The notes under the pieces: model-generated
Told to the model about the DNA's origin: nothing
The model's database searches: none
What the model saw: only the letters and a program-made list of their open reading frames with translations
Position numbers and translations under genes: made by a program
In this document: piece after piece, positions 58,616 through 64,000 of the stretch
Numbering within the stretch: the first letter of the stretch is position 1
Layout: each line of letters starts with the position of its first letter
NCBI GenBank assembly: GCA_033439265.1
Contig: JAVTVX010000013.1
Location: 832,501-896,500, forward strand
DNA: 64,000 nt
DNA from: Dillenia suffruticosa
Taxonomy: Eukaryota; Streptophyta; Magnoliopsida; Dilleniales; Dilleniaceae
Reading direction: 5' to 3'

Positions 58616-59178
58616 GCTGGAAGAGTATACGCCCGTCTTCTTTAGGGTCTTCAAAGATGGTCACAAGCACAAGGTTCTCTTGTGCTCCGATGCAAGAAGG
58701 TAACTTCTTATTAATTTTTAATTTAATTCTATAAAAAATTGATTAGTTTTCATAAGTATGAACATTCTGACTTGGTTTAATTTTATAATTTTTTTCAACA
58801 ATTGTAGAGTTCCTCTTTAAGGAAAGAACTCTACAAGCCATCATTTGCAGGATTTGTAGATGTTGATTTATCTTCTGGCAAGCTCTCTCTTAGAAGTTTG
58901 GTATATTCTTTTTCTCGACTCATACTTTGCTCTCCCAAATATAATGTTGAGGCTGATTACAATATAATTTTCTGTCTTTCTCAATACAGATTGATCACTC
59001 TGTAGTTGAAAGTTTTGGTGCCGGAGGAAAGACATGCATTTCATCAAGGGTATATCCAACTCTAGCAATTATGGGATCGGCAAAACTTGCATGCATTCAA
59101 CAATGGCAGTGAAGATATTACCATCGAGAATTTGAACGCATGGAGCATGGATTGTCCTCGGATGAATCAATACTTAGT

Positions 59179-59615
59179 CTAGCATCTTAAAGAAGAAATT
59201 TATAGTTCTAGATTAATGTAAATCAATCCCTCAAGAATTTGGGATTTTAAGGCTTGGTTCAATTGTAGGTGAGTTTCTAGACTTACGGTGCATCTTGGTA
59301 TGCTGACAGTAATTGTTGGAAGTGGTTTGCATGGGAAGGAATGGAGTCTCCGAGGAATACAATTGCTGGTATTGGTGATAAAATAAAACACTTGTTAGAA
59401 TCCTTTGTTTTAAATTATTTTCGGTCAAAAATATTATTGGACAGGTTTTTTTCTCTTCATACTGTGTTGTCTAAGACGATGGTTCGTCCCAAGCATTCCC
59501 GCACACAGCAAGAAAAAGCGTTGTTGCTTGATCAGTGAGAGGAACGTCTCGTACGGGGCAAAGGTGCGAGCCACCCGAGAAGCGAGCCATTATGACGAGG
59601 AGCAGGGCATCGGTC
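59179..59615 (+). repeat. Second copy of the invertase 3' flank
   Basis: This is a close match to 49804-50255 through to CGGTCGCAAAATT, after which the two diverge. It marks the right boundary of the duplicated invertase block. Confidence 0.85.
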
Positions 59616-60514
59616 GCAAAATTGTCAAGGTGAACACTAGACCCCTGGCTTCATTCCGAGTCAAGAACCCAAGAGGGGATTGAAATCTACTGACTTGCAT
59701 CAATTTCGGAAGTCTTTAAAAAAGAAAAACAAAAAAAAAAAAATGGAGACGAACCTCGTAATTTGAAACAGAGAAAGGGAAGATGGTAGTGAGAGGGGGG
59801 AGAGAGAGAGAGAACCATGAAGACGGTGGAGACATAGGAGGAGGACGTAAGGTTTCGGGGTCAGGGATAAGGCAAGTAAAACTTTTAAAACTGTTCTCTT
59901 TCAAAATAGTTTTGAAATCATTATTTGGTCAATGGTTTTTATGTGTCACATATTAAAAAAAGAAATGTATATTTGGTAACGATTTGATTTACTAAATCCA
60001 TATAATTAAAAATAATTTAATATTAACCCAAAATGAGGATTATTTTTTTTAATTTCTAAGATTATGGTTTTACCATAGTTTAATTATAAATTAGTATAGA
60101 AATATAGTTCATATGCAATTGTTAGTATATAATTGATGTCTTGGAAAAAGAATTCCCGTATAAAATTTTCAAAAATTTGGCACGGCAGACTCATAATGCG
60201 ATAAACGCCCAGGTTTAATCGCCGAAAGGGTTCGTTTTCATTTTTCATTTTTTGGTCTCGTAGGAGAGGGATGCCCTTTAAAAACCCCCCCGGGGGGGCG
60301 GGGGCCTTGTTGGGGCTGGACCCTCATCAGTGGATGAGACTTCTGGTACCATGGGCAAACAGATTAGCTGTAATGATTCATTCATTGAGGAATGACTAGT
60401 TTTAAGAAATATTTCGCGGGTAGATATGGTTGGTCCCAGGGATCAATTTTGAAACGAACAATTTCATAGTAAGCGGTAACTTTTAGGTTTCTTTCTTTTG
60501 GAAAAGAACGCAAT

Positions 60515-60748
60515 GTTCTCTCTCCTCCATTCCCAATCTCTTAAGCGAACACGTTATGTACACATCAGCAAAAACCCCAAATCAAGTATTCCTACCCCAC
60601 CCCCCAATCATGATAAAAGCAATCAATCAGGATAAAGTCTGTCCTCCGTCCGTTCTCTCTCCATTCCCTATTTCTGAAGCTAACACGTTATACATACCGC
60701 AAGAACCCCAAATCAATCAGTCCTACAACCCCCCCTCCCCCCCGGCCA
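60515..60748 (+). repeat. Diverged ~137-bp tandem duplication before the dioxygenase
   Basis: GTTCTCTCTCC...CATTCCC, AACACGTTAT, and AACCCCAAATCAA followed by C-runs occur at 60515-60605 and again at 60652-60748, offset by about 137 bp. The second copy ends some 25 bp before the dioxygenase ATG, so the duplication covers its leader and perhaps the transcription start. Confidence 0.8.
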
Positions 60749-60770
60749 CCCCAAGAAATAAAATCCTACC

Positions 60771-62384
60771 ATGGCGACAGCCTTCGATGATACAACTCCA
60801 ACATCGTACAATCGCTTGAAAGAAGTGAAAGAATTTGACGAATCCAAGATGGGAGTCAAAGGTCTCTCCGACTCCGGCATCACTTCCATCCCACGTTTCT
60901 TTGTCCAGCCGCCGGAGCTCCTCTCCGACCTCAAAAGACCAGCTTCCAAATCATCGCCCAATGGAATTCCGGTCATCGATCTCTCGAACATGGATAGTTC
61001 CTCTCTCCAACGTGAAGAGATCATTGAACAAGTGAAGGAAGCTGCCTCCACCTTTGGATTCTTTCAGGTCAGAAAACCCTATGTATGTACATATAAAAGA
61101 CAATGAGTTTCATGATCGCATGTTGAAAGGTCAATTACGGCATCAATATTCCATCCAGGCCATATGTGTCATATACAGAATTTAAAGATTTTGTTCTATT
61201 TGTATTGTTATGAATGAATTGCACGGTAACTAAAAGATTTGTACCGTGTCTATTAAAAGATTTACGCCCAAAATTTATACAAAGAAGATTGTTGGTACTA
61301 CTTTTGTGGTGCTGACTAAATAAATTTTTTTTTAAAAAAGGTGTTAGTATCAACCCAGCATTGCCTTCGGTTTTGATGCTTCTTCGTGTTGCCTGGCTCT
61401 GATTAGTCAAACACCCTTGATATAATCAAGTTTTTGGTCCGTTCAGGTCATCAACCATGGTGTTGCCAAATCAGTCATGGATGAGACGATAGCCGCCATC
61501 AAAGCCTTCCATGAACAACCACATGACGTGAAGTCAAGGTACTACAAACGTGATGAAAAGAAAGGTGTCATGTTTGCAAGCAACATCGACCTATACAGGT
61601 CAAAAGCAGCCGCGTGGCATGACTCATTGTCCTCCTGGATGGCGCCAGAGCCACCGTGTACAGAAGAAATACCAGAGGCATGTAGGAAGGAAGTGGTAGC
61701 ATGGGACACGCATGTCACGGCGGTGGCGGAGAAGGTGACGGAGTTGTTGAGTGAAGGGTTAGGATTAGAAAAAGATAAGTTCAAGGAATTAAGCTTTCTG
61801 GGGAATAGAGTTTTTTCTGGAAATTATTATCCATATTGCCCTCAGCCTGATCTAACGGTGGGGATCGTTCCACATACAGATCCTGGGTTCATCACAGTTT
61901 TGTCGCAGAATGGTATGGAAGGGTTGCAAATGAAGCATGGAGAGGAGTGGGTGGATGTGAAGCCTCTTCATGGTGGCTTGGTTATTAATGTTGGAGATCT
62001 TCTTCAGGTATTATAGCAAACCCCCAACCAAAAAAAAAAACATAAAATACAAAAAATTATCTTAACAAAAAACATTTATATACAAATTTTAAAGTACAAT
62101 AGAAAAGTTAACATAATTTCGTTTTGCAGATAGTGTCCAACGGAGAATACAAAAGTATACAGCATCGAGTACTGGCCAACTCAAGTAGAGAGCCAAGAAT
62201 TTCAATTGTCATGTTCTTCAACTTAGCCAAATGGAAAGGGTCCGGCTACTGTGGACCTTTACCAGAATTACTATCTCCTGAGAACCCGGCCATTTATCGA
62301 GATTTTACTGCCCAAGAATTTTCTGACAATTTCTATAGCAAGGGATTGGACAGCAAATCTCTTATTGACAAAATTAAGATATGA
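60771..62384 (+). CDS. 2-oxoglutarate/Fe(II)-dependent dioxygenase, ACC-oxidase-homolog type
   Basis: Three exons (60771-61067, 61447-62007, 62130-62384) with GT-AG introns in phase 0 encode 370 aa, the usual length of this family. The N-terminal domain has GVKGLSDSGITSIPRFFV and the NGIPVIDLS, FGFFQVINHG pattern. The core has NYYPYCPQPD, the iron ligands H242 and D244 (VPHTDPGF) and H298 (SIQHRV), and the 2-oxoglutarate-binding R309-x-S311 (EPRIS). The closest named relatives by motif are the 1-aminocyclopropane-1-carboxylate oxidase homologs and deacetoxyvindoline 4-hydroxylase-like enzymes of the DOXC class. These are cytosolic enzymes that hydroxylate or desaturate specialised metabolites; true ACC oxidase is shorter and lacks this N-terminus. 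The substrate cannot be told from sequence. The start ATG 60771 is in a good ACCATGGCG context. No lesion is seen. Confidence 0.94.
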
Positions 62385-62389
62385 TGTAA

Positions 62390-63700
62390 AAGCGTATTTG
62401 CTTGCACATTGTTATTAGTTATTACTTTAATTTGTGTTCTTTAGACTAAGAAGAATCTCCGACATATACGTGATTTTTTTCAATAAATTTATAAAAAAAA
62501 TAATATATCGTGTCAAATATTCGCAATTATGACGTATGAAGATGTGTATCCCACTCCCAGTTTTTCAAAGTGTGGACCCAGTCGGTGGGTCATCCATATT
62601 CCATCTATGATAAAGAGTTGATTGTTTGTATTTCTAGTGGGTCATAGCAAATAATAAATATTATAAAACGTGAAAAACTTATATTATTTAATATTCTCAT
62701 AATAATCACACAAAAGGAAAAGAACATTTCTTATGGGAACCTCTCAATAATTAAAATTATCATGCTTTTTTAACGGAGCTATGATCCAACTTGGCCAGCT
62801 CGTGGCTTCTTTCTTCAATAAGTGTTTATTTTTAAATTTTGATTAATATGGTCGGTGGCCGTAGCAAGAGGAAGTCATCAATCAACAACCCAACGTTAAT
62901 CCGGTCAAACAATTGACTTTTATGAAAACCTTAAGATATTTTTATTATTATTTTTTGTTTTATTGTGTATCAATAAATGATTAATAATTGAAATTTGGTG
63001 GAATATATGAATCCAAGAGAAGAATGGCCACTACTAAATTATTGGAAAATTAAAGACATGCTGTCAACTAGTTTGTGTAGGAAAATGAAGTTCTAATTTT
63101 CATTTCGAAAGTTTTCTTTTGGGAAGTCTCCTGATAAATTAATTCTTCCTTTTTAACATCCAAGCAAGTATCAATTGATCGGACGGCTGCTACTGACTGG
63201 TTGTTGATTCTATTCCTACTTGGGATTAACTCTCTACTGCCTCCAAATTAGATTATTAGAAATTAAGAAAATGTTCGAAAAAACTAATGATGAGTTACGA
63301 AATGAGCCAGCCTACCGAGTGGCCCAGACTTACGTGAGGAACAGAAATCATGTGCTCGTCACAGGCTACCCAGGCTATTGTTTGTCGTACAATTTATTTG
63401 ACACCTTCGTTACCAAATTATTATATTTAAACCACTTTGTGAAAATATATATTAACCAGAACCTCTGTTACGATATTATATGTTTGTCGTTTGCTAGGAT
63501 TGCATTGGATGCCTAAATTATCCGAAAGAGATGAAAAATATTGTGTGACATATAATATAACATATCATTTCTCTCTCTATATATATTAATTCAAAATTTG
63601 TTCTAAGCCTTTTTAAATTTTTTTTAATAATGCTGGTTTGACATTTTTCTATTAATATTGAAAAAAATTAACAATATATTAATTAATTTATGATCTATAA
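62390..63700. other. Downstream of the dioxygenase; no gene seen
   Basis: AT-rich sequence with the presumed dioxygenase 3' UTR at the start. The 63220-63516 open frame lacks family features. Confidence 0.55.
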
Positions 63701-63721
63701 AAAATTCCAGCCATCACCGCA

Positions 63722-64000
63722 TTAAGTCTGTTTCAACTTGATCCCATCCTCTCTCACCCTCTTACCTTTGACTCCAGCCATTACCGCCGAATTCTTCCTT
63801 GCCCCGAGGAAAAAAGTTCGATTCTTTGTTTGCAACCTCTTCCCGGCCACCACCAGCCTTAGTGCGAAGAAGTCATCATCGTCGACGCCGGAGAAGCCAG
63901 ATTCTTCGTCAACTTCAATTTCATATTCGGTGCCCGGTTGGTTCATCAAGTTCTGACCCCGTTTGCCTCTACTCGATTCTCGTCCGAGTCTCTTGCCCGG
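63722..64000 (-). CDS. Possible exon running off the window edge
   Basis: On the minus strand one frame is open from the window end at 64000 to a stop at about 63722. It is much richer in GC than the surrounding DNA. It encodes an acidic stretch (EYEIEVDEESGFSGVDDDDFF) followed by a basic one (GKRLQTKNRTFFLGARK). GGAGTCAAAG|GTAAGAG near 63765 could be a splice donor, ending the exon there. No family is recognised, and the start must lie beyond the window or at an internal ATG near 63946. Confidence 0.3.
   Translation of the reverse strand, partial: PGKRLGRESSRGKRGQNLMNQPGTEYEIEVDEESGFSGVDDDDFFALRLVVAGKRLQTKNRTFFLGARKNSAVMAGVKGKRVREDGIKLKQT

Larger units (their letters stand above)
54618..58617 (-). 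mobile_element. 4-kb composite insertion with 11-bp target-site duplication and poly(A)
   Basis: The direct repeat TGGAAGAGTAT (54607-54617 and 58618-58628) brackets about 4 kb inside exon 5 of invertase copy D, which copy B lacks. The left edge begins with a T run, i.e. a poly(A) tail on the minus strand, the signature of target-primed reverse transcription. Reading from the minus-strand 5' end it contains an inverted invertase piece (58615-58372), a fragment of an unrecognised gene (to about 57935), a nested RTE LINE, a few more codons of the same unrecognised gene (about 54676-54629), and the poly(A). Confidence 0.75.
54311..59178 (+). pseudogene. Invertase copy D: exons 4-7, degenerate and split by an insertion
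   Basis: From 54311 the sequence matches the end of invertase exon 4 (LSNYVLEK, then a TAA where copy B has Gln), the following intron, and exon 5 (54452-54617; [14 protein letters not shown]). Exon 5 breaks at GGAAGAGTAT and resumes at 58618 with the same TGGAAGAGTAT and the rest of exon 5 ([20 protein letters not shown]). Exon 6 (about 58808-58900) and exon 7 (from about 58990) follow with [20 protein letters not shown] and [21 protein letters not shown] 1-bp insertion near 59084 shifts exon 7, and the copy-B stop position is passed in altered form near 59170. Exons 1-3 are absent. It is a partial duplicate of copy B, inactive, and its 3' flank is also duplicated. Confidence 0.88.

Noticed and set aside
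59617..59685. Short frame with ASFRVKNPRGD, compared with VDAC FSFRVPDQRSG
   Set aside because: The similarity is a few residues, ends at a stop at once, and no adjoining VDAC sequence is present.

Overview
The window is eudicot plant nuclear DNA. It is AT-rich with long gene-poor stretches, GT-AG introns, many CT/GA and TA microsatellites, an Au-type SINE and an RTE-type LINE, and plant-only gene families (TGA bZIP with DOG1 domain, MCTP/FTIP, cell-wall invertase, PGIP). The species cannot be fixed from the sequence; an intron-rich woody eudicot would fit. There are no rRNA genes, no CRISPR array, no convincing tRNA and no viral genes.

Layout. 1-12.7 kb: essentially gene-free, with one Au SINE at 2.35-2.54 kb. 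13.4-20.2 kb (+): an intact 11-exon TGA9/TGA10-type bZIP gene, 459 aa, with a CT-rich leader carrying a perfect 44-bp tandem duplication and a 2.95-kb last intron. 23.4-23.8 kb: a GC-richer promoter-like block without an identified gene. 24.4-26.8 kb (-): an intact intronless MCTP/FTIP gene, 796 aa. 32.26-33.24 kb (+): a PGIP-like leucine-rich-repeat pseudogene with several frameshifts and a stop. 35.0-59.6 kb: a heavily rearranged invertase nest. 60.77-62.38 kb (+): an intact three-exon 2-oxoglutarate/Fe(II) dioxygenase of the ACC-oxidase-homolog type, 370 aa. 63.7-64.0 kb: an open frame on the minus strand running off the window edge.

The invertase nest is the most interesting part. It holds three copies of invertase exon 1: an intact one at 37.5 kb, an inverted broken one at 39.0 kb, and a broken one at 46.9 kb. 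One nearly complete set of downstream exons (47.9-49.8 kb) is open but has an Arg in place of the Trp of the WECPDF motif. A second, partial downstream copy at 54.3-59.2 kb is split by a 4-kb insertion with an 11-bp target-site duplication. That insertion contains a degenerate RTE LINE, a piece of an unrecognised gene, and an inverted copy of the very invertase segment next to the insertion point. Interleaved are a 5' fragment of a FEN1 flap-endonuclease gene (minus strand), the first two exons of a VDAC porin gene, and a family of long-inverted-repeat elements: a 2.4-kb palindrome with three 237-bp units per arm, and a 2.1-kb element with roughly 0.6-kb terminal inverted repeats whose outer edge matches the sequence just upstream of invertase exon 1.

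The intact genes (TGA9-like, MCTP, dioxygenase) are unrelated neighbours, each with its own promoter. All splice sites and translations were worked out by eye and need transcript support.
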